Positions 27,014 to 34,108 of a stretch of DNA of 64,000 nt are shown one piece after another; the first letter of the stretch is position 1, and every line of letters starts with the position of its first letter. The stretch covers positions 186,001 to 250,000 of the forward strand of contig NZ_CP032317.1 of assembly GCF_003574965.1 (NCBI RefSeq), read 5' to 3'. This stretch comes from Hymenobacter oligotrophus (GTDB lineage: Bacteria > Bacteroidota > Bacteroidia > Cytophagales > Hymenobacteraceae). The notes beneath the pieces were generated by a model. It saw only the letters and a list, made by a program, of their open reading frames with translations, ran no database searches and had not been told where the DNA came from. A program made the position numbers and the translations under genes.

Positions 27014-27799
27014 CTACGGATGCGCTTTGGCGGTGCGGGGTTGCAGCAGCGGCCAAGCCAGCAGGGCGCCGACCAACAAGCCGCCTAGGTGCGCCGCATG
27101 ATCGACGTTGGGGTTGAGGTTGCTGGCGAAGTTGGTGCCCACCAAATACAGCGTGTGTACAAACAGCGCCGCCCGCGCCGAGCGGCTAAGGCGGGTGGCG
27201 TGGGTAGCTGCCAGCGTAAGCATAGCCCCGTACAGCCCGAAAATGGCCCCCGATGCGCCAACGCCGTTCACGCCCGTGCTGTGCCACCACAAACTAGCCA
27301 GGCTACCACCCAAGCCGCTAAGCCAATACAGCACCAGCAGCCGCCACCGGCCTACCAGCGGCTCGAGCAAAGCCCCGATAAACAGCAGCGCGTAAGTATT
27401 CAGCAGCAAGTGCCATAGGCCGCCGTGCAAGGCGCAGGCCGTAAGTAGCCGCCACCACTGGCCACCCAGGGTAAGCGGCGTAAAGTTGGAGCCCCACAAA
27501 ACCAGGTCGCGGCCGGCGGGCTCTACGGCATCCACGCCGCTGGCCACCATCAGCAGGTACACCAGCAAATTCAGGCACGCGAGGACAAGCGTTACGGCTA
27601 CCACCCCAATGCCGGGAATGGTAGCAGGAGGCGGGGGGCTGGTTGGTTCGGGAGCGGGCACTTGGCCGCGGCGCTGCAACTCGGCCCAGGCTGCCTGCAC
27701 CAGCGCGGGCGCAAACGACCTAGGGTGCTGCGTGAGGTAAAGCAGCTCGGCGTCGGTTTTGCGGGCAAAGGCCTCGGCTAAGGACGAACCTGGTTCCAT
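27014..27799 (-). CDS. Rhomboid family intramembrane serine protease
   Basis: A 261-residue membrane protease. The catalytic serine is Ser183 in GVGASGAIFGLYG and the catalytic histidine is His237 in DHAAHLGGLLVG. HGGLWHLLLNTYAL near residues 125-138 is the conserved helix-2 region. Six hydrophobic helices can be followed. Residues 1-50 form a soluble N-terminal segment (AFARKTDAELLYLTQHPRSF) before a Pro-rich linker. The frame stays open to 28072, but that extension runs through the 47-bp tandem duplication and is not protein-like; I start at the ATG at 27797-27799. It cleaves transmembrane substrates; the substrate is unknown. Confidence 0.88.
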   Translation of the reverse strand: MEPGSSLAEAFARKTDAELLYLTQHPRSFAPALVQAAWAELQRRGQVPAPEPTSPPPPATIPGIGVVAVTLVLACLNLLVYLLMVASGVDAVEPAGRDLVLWGSNFTPLTLGGQWWRLLTACALHGGLWHLLLNTYALLFIGALLEPLVGRWRLLVLYWLSGLGGSLASLWWHSTGVNGVGASGAIFGLYGAMLTLAATHATRLSRSARAALFVHTLYLVGTNFASNLNPNVDHAAHLGGLLVGALLAWPLLQPRTAKAHP

Positions 27800-27894
27800 G
27801 CCAAAGCGCCCCGCCACAAGCAGGCCAACTAGCTGAAGCCCGACAACTTGGCAACCCGCGCCAGCCCTTGGCGGCTGAACCGCGGCGCCAGCCT

Positions 27895-27988
27895 GCCGTA
27901 TAGCCAGAGCCACACCACCCGAACCGAAAACACCATGGAACGCCGTATAGCCAGAGCCACACCACCCGAACCGAAAACACCATGGAAC
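27895..27988 (+). repeat. Perfect 47-bp tandem duplication covering a start codon
   Basis: 27895-27941 and 27942-27988 are identical, each beginning GCCGTATAGCCAGAGCC and ending CACCATGGAAC. The unit carries the leader and the first codons of the gene at 27982, so a second ATG exists at 27934 in another frame (47 is not a multiple of three). This suggests a recent slippage or duplication event. Confidence 0.95.
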
Positions 27989-28341
27989 AGGACCCGATTC
28001 AGCAAGAACCCTACAACCAGGAGATGAACGCCCGCGCAGCCGGCCCCGAGTACGACGCCCAGGCCACGGCATCGGGCCAGTCGCCGGCCGAGCAGGAGCG
28101 CGACCCGCAGGGCCGCTTCGGCATGGGCGACCGGATGGGCGTGCTCACCGGCGACAACGCCGACGATAACTCGGGCAGCGGCGGCAACGTGGGCGGCCAG
28201 GCCACCAAAGGCCCCAACGTAAGCCGCAGCACCGAGTACAACAACCCCGGCAACGCCGCCGAAGGCGACGTGGGCGGCAGCACGGCTTCGGCCGGTACCG
28301 GCACCTCGGCCGGCCAGCCAGGGCAAGTGCCAGGGCTATAG
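27982..28341 (+). CDS. Hydrophilic, probably disordered protein 1
   Basis: A 119-residue protein with almost no hydrophobic runs and very rich in Gly, Gln, Asn, Ser, Asp and Glu (MEQDPIQQEPYNQEMNARAA; later GDNADDNSGSGGNVGG). No signal peptide, membrane segment or cysteine is visible. It is the first of three similar neighbours on the same strand (28474, 28711). The composition matches hydrophilins and other stress-associated disordered proteins, but I recognise no family motif. The middle has a short basic/aromatic stretch RDPQGRFGMGDRMGVLTG that could be a conserved core. The start ATG at 27982 lies in the second copy of a 47-bp tandem repeat. Confidence 0.7.
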   Translation: MEQDPIQQEPYNQEMNARAAGPEYDAQATASGQSPAEQERDPQGRFGMGDRMGVLTGDNADDNSGSGGNVGGQATKGPNVSRSTEYNNPGNAAEGDVGGSTASAGTGTSAGQPGQVPGL

Positions 28342-28473
28342 CTTAGATATAAGAGGTTAGAAATCACAGGTGAGAAAAAAGAGCATTCTATATTCTGCCT
28401 CAGAGCCTTATCGCTACGTCTAACTTCTTAGTTCTCAAATCGCAACTCTAAACACCTAACCACCACTACAGCT
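28342..28473. repeat. AT-rich inverted repeat and G-poor leader
   Basis: TAAGAGGTTAGA (28350-28361) is complementary to TCTAACTTCTTA (28419-28430) with one mismatch. The following segment to the ATG at 28474 is A/C/T-rich with few G residues (AACTCTAAACACCTAACC). It resembles the leaders at 14208-14280 and 29231-29265. Confidence 0.55.
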
Positions 28474-28698
28474 ATGAACAAAGGACAAGGCAATTCGACC
28501 AATCAGGAGAGCAGCGGCGCCAACAAAGTAGGCGTTGCCAACAGCGGTCAGAACCAGTTTCCCCTGAAAAAAGACGCGCAGCAGGGCACCGAGCAGCAGA
28601 ACAAGCAGGACGGGCCGGCCAGCGCAGGTTCGCAGGTGCGCGACGAAGCCAAGCAGGTGAACAGCGGCAAGCACGATACCAACCAAGGCAACCAATAA
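28474..28698 (+). CDS. Hydrophilic, probably disordered protein 2
   Basis: A 74-residue protein made almost entirely of polar residues, about half of them Asn, Gln, Gly and Ser (MNKGQGNSTNQESSGANKVG). A short segment NSGQNQFPLKKDAQQGTEQQ is the only part with hydrophobic residues. No signal peptide, cysteine or tryptophan is present. It lies 12 bp upstream of the next gene, so the two are almost certainly co-transcribed. Function unknown; hydrophilin-like composition suggests, but does not show, a role in water-deficit or osmotic stress. Confidence 0.65.
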   Translation: MNKGQGNSTNQESSGANKVGVANSGQNQFPLKKDAQQGTEQQNKQDGPASAGSQVRDEAKQVNSGKHDTNQGNQ

Positions 28699-28710
28699 CG
28701 TTTCGCAACC

Positions 28711-29151
28711 ATGAGCAATACTTCGAAAAACCAGTCGGGCAACGACCCGAACGCCAATCGGCAAGTAGCGCCGGGCTCGGCCCCCATCGATAAAACCAGC
28801 CCCGACGGCAACATCAACCGCAGCGAGGCCAAGCACGTGGGCGGTGCCAGCCCGAGCAGCGCAGGCAGCCCCGAGGCCAACCGCAGTACCACCGGCCAGC
28901 ACGGCGGTAACCACGGCAACGACCGCGACAACCGCAACGAGCAACCTGCCGCGGGCGAAAACGCCAAAGGCAGCTCCAACCGCGGTGGGCAACCCTCGGC
29001 CGACCAACGCAACCAAGGCGGCGGGCAGGACTCGGAGAAAAAGCAGAACCAGAGCCAGGCCAAAGGCGAGTCAGATTACTACGCCAACGGCAGCCTTTCG
29101 CGCAGCTCCGCCAACGACGGCGGCACCATTGAAGACTCGCAGAATCAGTGA
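28711..29151 (+). CDS. Hydrophilic, probably disordered protein 3
   Basis: A 146-residue highly polar protein (rich in Gly, Asn, Ser, Gln and Asp) with no hydrophobic core: MSNTSKNQSGNDPNANRQVA, later NHGNDRDNRNEQPAAGENAK. The segment SEAKHVGGASPSSAG resembles EAKQVNSGKHD in the upstream protein, hinting at a common origin. Near the C terminus, ESDYYANGSLSRSSANDGGT holds the only aromatic cluster. It starts 12 bp after the previous gene. An AT-rich inverted repeat follows at 29168-29256. Function unknown. Confidence 0.65.
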   Translation: MSNTSKNQSGNDPNANRQVAPGSAPIDKTSPDGNINRSEAKHVGGASPSSAGSPEANRSTTGQHGGNHGNDRDNRNEQPAAGENAKGSSNRGGQPSADQRNQGGGQDSEKKQNQSQAKGESDYYANGSLSRSSANDGGTIEDSQNQ

Positions 29152-29167
29152 GCTGATCAGTTACAGA

Positions 29168-29256
29168 GTTAATGGGTTTTGAGTTTAAGAGTTGCGCAGG
29201 CTTGGCCGAAGCGTTTGGCCCGCCGCCGATAACTCTTAAACTCAAAACCCATTAAC
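29168..29256. repeat. Perfect 26-bp-arm inverted repeat
   Basis: 29168-29193 (GTTAATGGGTTTTGAGTTTA and onward) and 29231-29256 are perfect reverse complements, separated by 37 bp of GC-rich sequence. It lies between the third hydrophilic-protein gene and the serine hydrolase and could be a hairpin in the leader of the latter. Confidence 0.9.
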
Positions 29257-29265
29257 CCACTAACT

Positions 29266-30588
29266 ATGCAGTTTCCGGTTCATCGGCGCCATGAAGTATC
29301 TTCCGGCACGATGAACCGGTTTTTTGTGCTCGTGCCCTTGCTAGCCGCCTGGCCCGCCGCGGCCGCCCAGGCCCAATTGGGTAACCCGCTGAAGCAGTTG
29401 CTGCGCCGCGACACCACGGCTGCTGTGCGCCGCGTATTGGCCAACCCCGATGCGCACCGCGTGCAAATCATCTACACGCAAATCAGGCGCGATGCCGCGG
29501 GCAAACCGCAGTTCAAGTCGTACGCGTATCGGCTAAAGCCCAGCGAGTACTTTTACCCGGCCAGCACCGTGAAGCTGCCAGCTGCGGCGGTAGCACTGCA
29601 GAAAATGCGCCGGCTGAACGCGGCCAAGCTGGAGCCCGAAACCCCGTTGCGCATCGATTCGGCCTTTGCGGGCCAAACGCGCGTGCTGCTCGATAGCAGC
29701 GCCCTAGGTTACCGGCCCACCATTGGGCAATACATCCGTAAGGTATTGCTGGTGAGTGATAATGATGCATTTAATCGGCTGTACGAGTACGTGGGGCAGC
29801 AAGAGCTGAACGCGAGCTTGCGGCAAGTCGGCCTTGCGCAAACCCGCATCATTCACCGCCTATCCGTAGGCGATAAGGAGCCCGGCTCGCGCCAAACCAA
29901 CCCCGTCACCTTCTTCGCCGATACCACGCTGCGCACCGAGTTGTATCGCCAGCCCGCCGCATTTAACGAAGGCGCGCTGCCGCCCATGGTGGCAACCAAC
30001 ATCCGCATCGGCAAAGCCTATGTGGACGGCAGCCGGCGCGTGGAGCAGCCACTCGACTTTAGCACCAAAAACGAGTTTCCGCTCCACGACCAGCAGCAGG
30101 TGTTGCGGGCATTGCTCTTTCCGGAGTCGGTGCCGCCGCAACGGCGCTTCGGCCTAGGGTCCGACGATTACGCTTTTCTGCGCAAATACATGCGCTTGCT
30201 GCCGCGCCAAAGCCGCTACCCTAAGTACAACCCCGCCGAATACCCCGACAACTACGCCAAGTTTCTGCTGGCCGGCGGCAAAGCGGCCGCGCTGCCTGAG
30301 GGCGTGCGCATCTACAACAAAATCGGCCAGGCCTACGGCTTTCTGATTGATAACGCCTGCATCGTCGACTCCGTGCGCGGGGTAGAGTTTATGCTGTCGG
30401 CGGTGGTGTACGCCAACCACGACGAAGTACTCAACGACGACCAATACGACTACGACACCGTGGGCTTCCCGTTTCTGCGGCGCCTAGGTGAGCTGGTGTA
30501 CCAGTACGAGTTGGGCCGAACCGCGCCGCGCCGCCGCGAGCAGGTGCGCACGTATTGGAGCGAGCAACACGAACGCGCCACGCCCTGA
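29266..30588 (+). CDS. Class A beta-lactamase-like serine hydrolase
   Basis: A 440-residue exported protein of the class A beta-lactamase/DD-peptidase fold. Motifs are SxxK as PASTVKLP (Ser100, Lys103), SDN as LLVSDNDAFNRLYEYV (Ser164 to Asn166) and a possible KxG as YNKIGQAYG. The hydrophobic signal segment FFVLVPLLAAWPAAAAQAQ starts at residue 19, so the ATG at 29311 (MNRFF) may be the true start. It is longer than true class A beta-lactamases (about 290 residues), so a peptidoglycan peptidase or esterase role is more likely than antibiotic resistance. Its stop overlaps the start of the dipeptidase gene (TGATG), indicating coupled translation and a shared cell-wall role. Confidence 0.82.
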   Translation: MQFPVHRRHEVSSGTMNRFFVLVPLLAAWPAAAAQAQLGNPLKQLLRRDTTAAVRRVLANPDAHRVQIIYTQIRRDAAGKPQFKSYAYRLKPSEYFYPASTVKLPAAAVALQKMRRLNAAKLEPETPLRIDSAFAGQTRVLLDSSALGYRPTIGQYIRKVLLVSDNDAFNRLYEYVGQQELNASLRQVGLAQTRIIHRLSVGDKEPGSRQTNPVTFFADTTLRTELYRQPAAFNEGALPPMVATNIRIGKAYVDGSRRVEQPLDFSTKNEFPLHDQQQVLRALLFPESVPPQRRFGLGSDDYAFLRKYMRLLPRQSRYPKYNPAEYPDNYAKFLLAGGKAAALPEGVRIYNKIGQAYGFLIDNACIVDSVRGVEFMLSAVVYANHDEVLNDDQYDYDTVGFPFLRRLGELVYQYELGRTAPRRREQVRTYWSEQHERATP

Positions 30589-31232
30589 TGCCTGCTCCCG
30601 AAATACCCCTGAACAGCTACGGCCTGCCCGTGCTTACCAACGCCGCCCAGTATTGGCAGCTGGTGCGCCTCAACCCCGAGCACGAGCTCATCGACCTAGG
30701 CGCGTTCATTCCTAGCGTACAGCTCGATATCCGCTACGCCACCGCCAACAACTTTTTGGGCGAGGCTGTGTACGCTGAGCCGGCCGCCTACCTGCGCCGC
30801 CCCGTGGCCGAGGCCCTAGGTGCCGCGCAACGCGAGCTGGCCCAAGTAGGGGTGGGGCTAAAGGTGTTCGATGCCTACCGGCCGTACAGCGCTACGGTGC
30901 GTTTCTTCGAGAAGATACCCGACGAAACGTACGCCGCCCCGCCGTGGCGCGGCTCGCGCCACAACCGGGGCTGCTCCGTTGATGCAGCCCTGATTGACCT
31001 AGGCACCGGCGCCGACTTGCCCATGCCTACCGAGTTCGACGCCCTAGGCCCCGAAGCGCACTCCGACTACCCAGAGCTGCCCACCGCCGTGCTGCAACAC
31101 CGGGCGCTGCTGCACACCGTACTGGCGCAACACGGATTTGTGAACTACCGGGCCGAGTGGTGGCACTTCGACCACCAACGCTGGGCCGATTTTCCGCTGC
31201 TCGACCTTGCATTTGCTGAGCTGCGGCGTTGA
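30588..31232 (+). CDS. D-alanyl-D-alanine dipeptidase (VanX/DdpX family)
   Basis: A 214-residue zinc D,D-dipeptidase that hydrolyses D-Ala-D-Ala released from or destined for peptidoglycan. Zinc and catalytic residues are visible: SRHNRGCSVD with His125 and Asp132, and EWWHFD with Glu190 and His193. DAYRPYSATVRFF holds the conserved substrate-binding arginine. No clear signal peptide is present, so it may be cytoplasmic. The ATG overlaps the stop of the upstream serine hydrolase by one base (TGATG). An earlier in-frame ATG at 30555 lies inside that gene and is not needed. Other vancomycin-resistance genes (vanH, vanA) are absent, so recycling or cell-wall turnover is the better reading. Confidence 0.9.
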   Translation: MPAPEIPLNSYGLPVLTNAAQYWQLVRLNPEHELIDLGAFIPSVQLDIRYATANNFLGEAVYAEPAAYLRRPVAEALGAAQRELAQVGVGLKVFDAYRPYSATVRFFEKIPDETYAAPPWRGSRHNRGCSVDAALIDLGTGADLPMPTEFDALGPEAHSDYPELPTAVLQHRALLHTVLAQHGFVNYRAEWWHFDHQRWADFPLLDLAFAELRR

Positions 31233-31322
31233 GCCTCGGCCATATGGTGCGTAAATTGCATCGGATTTTGGTGGGCGGCCGGTATTGGCCGCTGGTTGGT
31301 AGTTGCTTGTTGTATTTTGTTG

Positions 31323-33131
31323 ATGCGCTGTTGTTTGCCCTTTGCCGCCTCGCTGGCGTTGCTGTTCTCTTCGGTTACCGCGTGGGCTCAGCCGTCGGCC
31401 GCTACGGCGCCGCTTACCAAGTTTAAAAGCCCGGTACTTACCACGCCCATTCCGGCCCCGCCGCCCAAGCGCGAGCTGCGCGGCGTCTGGATTGCCACCG
31501 TCGAGAACATCGACTGGCCGAGCCGGCGCAACCTCACGCCCGAGCAGCAGCGGCAGGAGTATATCCGCATGCTCGATCAGCAGCAGCGCACGGGCATCAA
31601 CGCGGTGTTTGTGCAAGTGCGGCCCGCTTCCGATGCCTTTTACCAGAGCAGCCTGGAGCCTTGGAGCAAGTGGCTGACGGGCCAGCAAGGCAAGGCACCG
31701 GGCTGGGACCCGCTGCCCTTCCTCATCGAGGAGGCGCACAAGCGCAACATGGAGTTCCACGCGTGGTTCAACCCGTACCGCGGCAGCACCGATACCACCA
31801 CGGCCCGCCTCGCGCCCAACCACCCGTACCGCCAGCACCCGGAGTGGTTTTTTCGCTACTCGGGTAAGTTGCTCTACAACCCCGGCCTGCCCGAGGTGCG
31901 CAACTACATCACCAAAATCATCATGGATGTGGTGCGCCGCTACGACATCGACGGCGTGCACTTCGACGACTACTTTTACCCGTACCCCGACCCCGGCCAG
32001 GTTATCCGCGACGAGCGCGCCTTTGCCCAGTACAACGAGCAGAAACTGAGCCTGCCCGACTGGCGCCGCCGCAACGTAAACCAGCTGGTGCAGCAGGTGC
32101 ACGACTCCATCGACGCCGAAAAGCGGTGGGTGAAGTTTGGCATCTCGCCCTTTGGCGTGTGGATGAACCAGGCCAGCCACCCCGACGGCTCCGATACCAA
32201 AGCTTTTCAGGGCCACACCGGCCTCTACGCCGATGCGCTGGAGTGGCTGCGGCAAGGTTGGGTTGATTACGTGTTGCCGCAGCTGTACTGGAGCACCAAC
32301 TTCAAACTGGCCAGCTACGCTACGCTGATCGAGTGGTGGTCGCGCAACCGCTACGACCGGCACCTGTACATTGGCCACGGTGCCTACCGCATGTTCGAGA
32401 GCACCAAATCGGACACCACGTGGCGCAACCCTGGCGAGCTGCCCAAGCAAGTGCGCCTCAACCGCTCGTACCCCACCGATATCAGCGGCAGCGTGTTCTT
32501 TTCGGCCAAATCGGTGCTGAACAACCCGCTGAAAACCACCGACTCGCTGCGCGAAAACTTGTTCCGCTACCCGGCGCTGCTGCCCACCATGCCCTGGAAG
32601 GATGCCGTGCCACCTCGCACACCGCAAGGTCTTACGCTGGTGCGCGCCAGCGGCCCCGTTACGCTTACCTGGCGCCCCGGCCCCGCCGCTGCCGATGGCG
32701 ACTCGGCCCACGCCTTTGTGGTGTACCGCTTTGCCCGCGGCGAGCAACCTACCCCCGACGACCCCAAGCACATTCTGCTGATTCAGCCGCGTGCCGGCCG
32801 CAACAACTTTACTTTTGTTGACACCACCGCGCAAGCGAGCATCGACTACGCATACTACATCACGGCCATCGACCGCCTGCAAAACGAGAGCGGCCCCACT
32901 CGGGTAACCACCCTAGGCTCGGCCGCCGGCCCCGTTATCGCACAATCCGATGCCGAGCCCGCCGCTGCCGCTACGCCGCCGGTTGTGCCCACCCCGCCCG
33001 TAGCCGCCGAACCTGCCGTTATCGAAAAGCCAGGCACGACCAAAATCACAAGCAGCGCTGGCAACGTCACCGTCAAAACGAAGACCAAGACCAAGAAACG
33101 TGGTTTCTTCGGCCGGTTGTTCGGACGCTAG
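31323..33131 (+). CDS. GHL10-type glycoside hydrolase (DUF187/YngK/DigH-like)
   Basis: A 602-residue secreted protein: the signal peptide MRCCLPFAASLALLFSSVTAWAQ is followed by a TIM-barrel of the glycosyl hydrolase-like 10 family from about residue 50 (KRELRGVWIATVENIDWPS). Conserved blocks are INAVFVQVRPASDAFYQS, FHAWFNPYRG, YDIDGVHFDDYFYPYP (likely acidic catalytic residues) and WVDYVLPQLYWS. A fibronectin-type III-like region (about residues 440-535) and a Pro/Ala tail ending in a basic cluster (KTKTKKRGFFGRLFGR) follow. The E. coli member DigH cleaves denuded peptidoglycan strands, which fits the two cell-wall genes upstream. A TTG start at 31296 is possible but less likely. A 74-bp palindrome follows. 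Confidence 0.85.
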   Translation: MRCCLPFAASLALLFSSVTAWAQPSAATAPLTKFKSPVLTTPIPAPPPKRELRGVWIATVENIDWPSRRNLTPEQQRQEYIRMLDQQQRTGINAVFVQVRPASDAFYQSSLEPWSKWLTGQQGKAPGWDPLPFLIEEAHKRNMEFHAWFNPYRGSTDTTTARLAPNHPYRQHPEWFFRYSGKLLYNPGLPEVRNYITKIIMDVVRRYDIDGVHFDDYFYPYPDPGQVIRDERAFAQYNEQKLSLPDWRRRNVNQLVQQVHDSIDAEKRWVKFGISPFGVWMNQASHPDGSDTKAFQGHTGLYADALEWLRQGWVDYVLPQLYWSTNFKLASYATLIEWWSRNRYDRHLYIGHGAYRMFESTKSDTTWRNPGELPKQVRLNRSYPTDISGSVFFSAKSVLNNPLKTTDSLRENLFRYPALLPTMPWKDAVPPRTPQGLTLVRASGPVTLTWRPGPAAADGDSAHAFVVYRFARGEQPTPDDPKHILLIQPRAGRNNFTFVDTTAQASIDYAYYITAIDRLQNESGPTRVTTLGSAAGPVIAQSDAEPAAAATPPVVPTPPVAAEPAVIEKPGTTKITSSAGNVTVKTKTKTKKRGFFGRLFGR

Positions 33132-33145
33132 AAGTAGCGTTTATT

Positions 33146-33219
33146 CCCTAGATCATAAACCAAAAACCGCCCCTCCTGGCAGCTGCCAGGAGGGGCGGTT
33201 TTTGGTTTATGATCTAGGG
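33146..33219. terminator. Perfect 74-bp palindrome, bidirectional terminator-like
   Basis: 33146-33182 and 33183-33219 are perfect 37-base reverse complements with no spacer (centre GGCAGCTGCC; ends CCCTAGATC/GATCTAGGG). A-rich and T-rich blocks flank the GC stem, as in an intrinsic terminator, but the extra 20 bp of outer arm is unusual. Confidence 0.9.
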
Positions 33220-33226
33220 GCCGATA

Positions 33227-33268
33227 CTGGCACGAGTTGCGCGCGAAAGCGCTAAGACTCGCGTCAGT
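33227..33268. repeat. Solo arm of the repeat element at 47445-47620
   Basis: CTGGCACGAGTTGCGCGCGA and the following GCTAAGACTCGCGTCAGT match, as reverse complement with a few differences, the terminal arms of the larger element at 47445-47620 (GCGCGAGTCTTAGCG, GCGCGACTCGTGCC). It is a single arm without a partner. Confidence 0.6.
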
Positions 33269-33354
33269 AACCAGGCTTAAGTAATTTCGCTTGCTCAAAT
33301 TGTTTGTTGTTAGCCTTATCATTTACAACAAAGCTCCTTGACTTAGTCTTTTCT

Positions 33355-33828
33355 ATGAAACACATCTTCTTTCCTGTCTTAACCATCTTCATTATTGCTT
33401 GCAGTAGAAGTAAAGATGAGTTACCAACACCTAAACCGACGCCTGCAGAAATGCTGCAAGCTAAAACCTGGGTCGTATCCGGGCGAAGCGTGACTAACGG
33501 GCAAGGCCACGTCGCGGACTTGTATACCGGCTGGCCAGCGTGTTACCAAGACGACTTCTTTCTGTTCCACCCCGGGGGGCACCTAGTCTTCGACAACGGC
33601 GCAGCCAAGTGTAGCCCGTCGGAGCACCAAAGCACCACCGGCTCCTGGGCACTGAACCCCGACGGCACGGCGCTGCAAATCAAATTCACATCGCTGACCT
33701 CCAACACCGTCCCGCAGCAGATTCGCGGCCGCGTCGAGGAATTAACTCCGGCCAAACTGGTCTTTGTGCACACCGATACGGTGAACGGGCAGGTTTTCGC
33801 AATCCGCTACACGTACCAAGGGCAGTAA
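33355..33828 (+). CDS. Small lipoprotein of unknown function (lipocalin-like)
   Basis: A 157-residue lipoprotein: signal MKHIFFPVLTIFIIAC with Cys16 lipidated. The mature part is beta-rich and follows the plan of small lipocalin-like Bacteroidota lipoproteins (LQAKTWVVSGRSV, then DFFLFHPGGHLVFDNG, then TGSWALNPDGTALQIKF, ending IRYTYQGQ). Two cysteines (PACYQDD, AAKCSPSE) may form a disulphide. The first 120 bases of the gene are distinctly more AT-rich than neighbouring genes. It stands alone between two terminator-like palindromes, so it is probably a single-gene unit. The substrate or ligand is unknown. Confidence 0.75.
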   Translation: MKHIFFPVLTIFIIACSRSKDELPTPKPTPAEMLQAKTWVVSGRSVTNGQGHVADLYTGWPACYQDDFFLFHPGGHLVFDNGAAKCSPSEHQSTTGSWALNPDGTALQIKFTSLTSNTVPQQIRGRVEELTPAKLVFVHTDTVNGQVFAIRYTYQGQ

Positions 33829-33941
33829 GATTAGGAGGCCAAATCGGCAAGCTGGCGCTCTGCTGCGCTTGTACTTACCAACCTAGCTCACGCCGGCACT
33901 TAGGTCTATAACATAGGTAAACTAAATACAAGGCCCCCTTG

Positions 33942-33974
33942 ACAGCTGCCAAGGGGGCCTTACTGTTCAACTTA
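33942..33974 (+). terminator. Terminator-like hairpin
   Basis: AAGGCCCCCTTG pairs with CAAGGGGGCCTT around the core ACAGCTGC. It shares the CAGCTG apex with the palindromes at 33146 and 34045. Confidence 0.75.
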
Positions 33975-34044
33975 ATTTGAAACCACAGTCAGAAAAGTTG
34001 CGAGATAATACCATGGATAATAGCTTATGAGTAGCGATGCTTTA

Positions 34045-34090
34045 CAAGCAAAAAGCCCGCTTGGCAGCTGCCAAGCGGGCTTTTTGCTTG
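34045..34090. terminator. Perfect 46-bp palindromic terminator
   Basis: 34045-34067 and 34068-34090 are perfect 23-base reverse complements (centre GGCAGCTGCC) with A5 and T5 runs, fitting a bidirectional terminator for the lipoprotein gene and the SusCD operon that converge here. Confidence 0.85.
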
Positions 34091-34108
34091 CGGTACCTAG
34101 GGTGCTGC

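Larger units (their letters stand above)
33829..34108. other. Intergenic region between convergent genes with two terminators
   Basis: 280 bp that contain the terminators at 33942-33974 and 34045-34090 and a more AT-rich stretch between them (33975-34044). No gene is seen. Confidence 0.6.

Noticed and set aside
27895-27988. The two 47-bp repeats as a minimal CRISPR array
   Set aside because: The copies are directly adjacent with no spacer, and they contain a gene start.
30588-31232. Part of a vancomycin resistance cluster
   Set aside because: No vanH, vanA/B ligase or VanRS pair is nearby; VanX-type dipeptidases also serve cell-wall turnover.
31044-32882. A 612-codon open frame on the minus strand
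   Set aside because: It lies antisense to the GHL10 gene and the dipeptidase, has no recognisable motifs, and is a by-product of high GC third positions.
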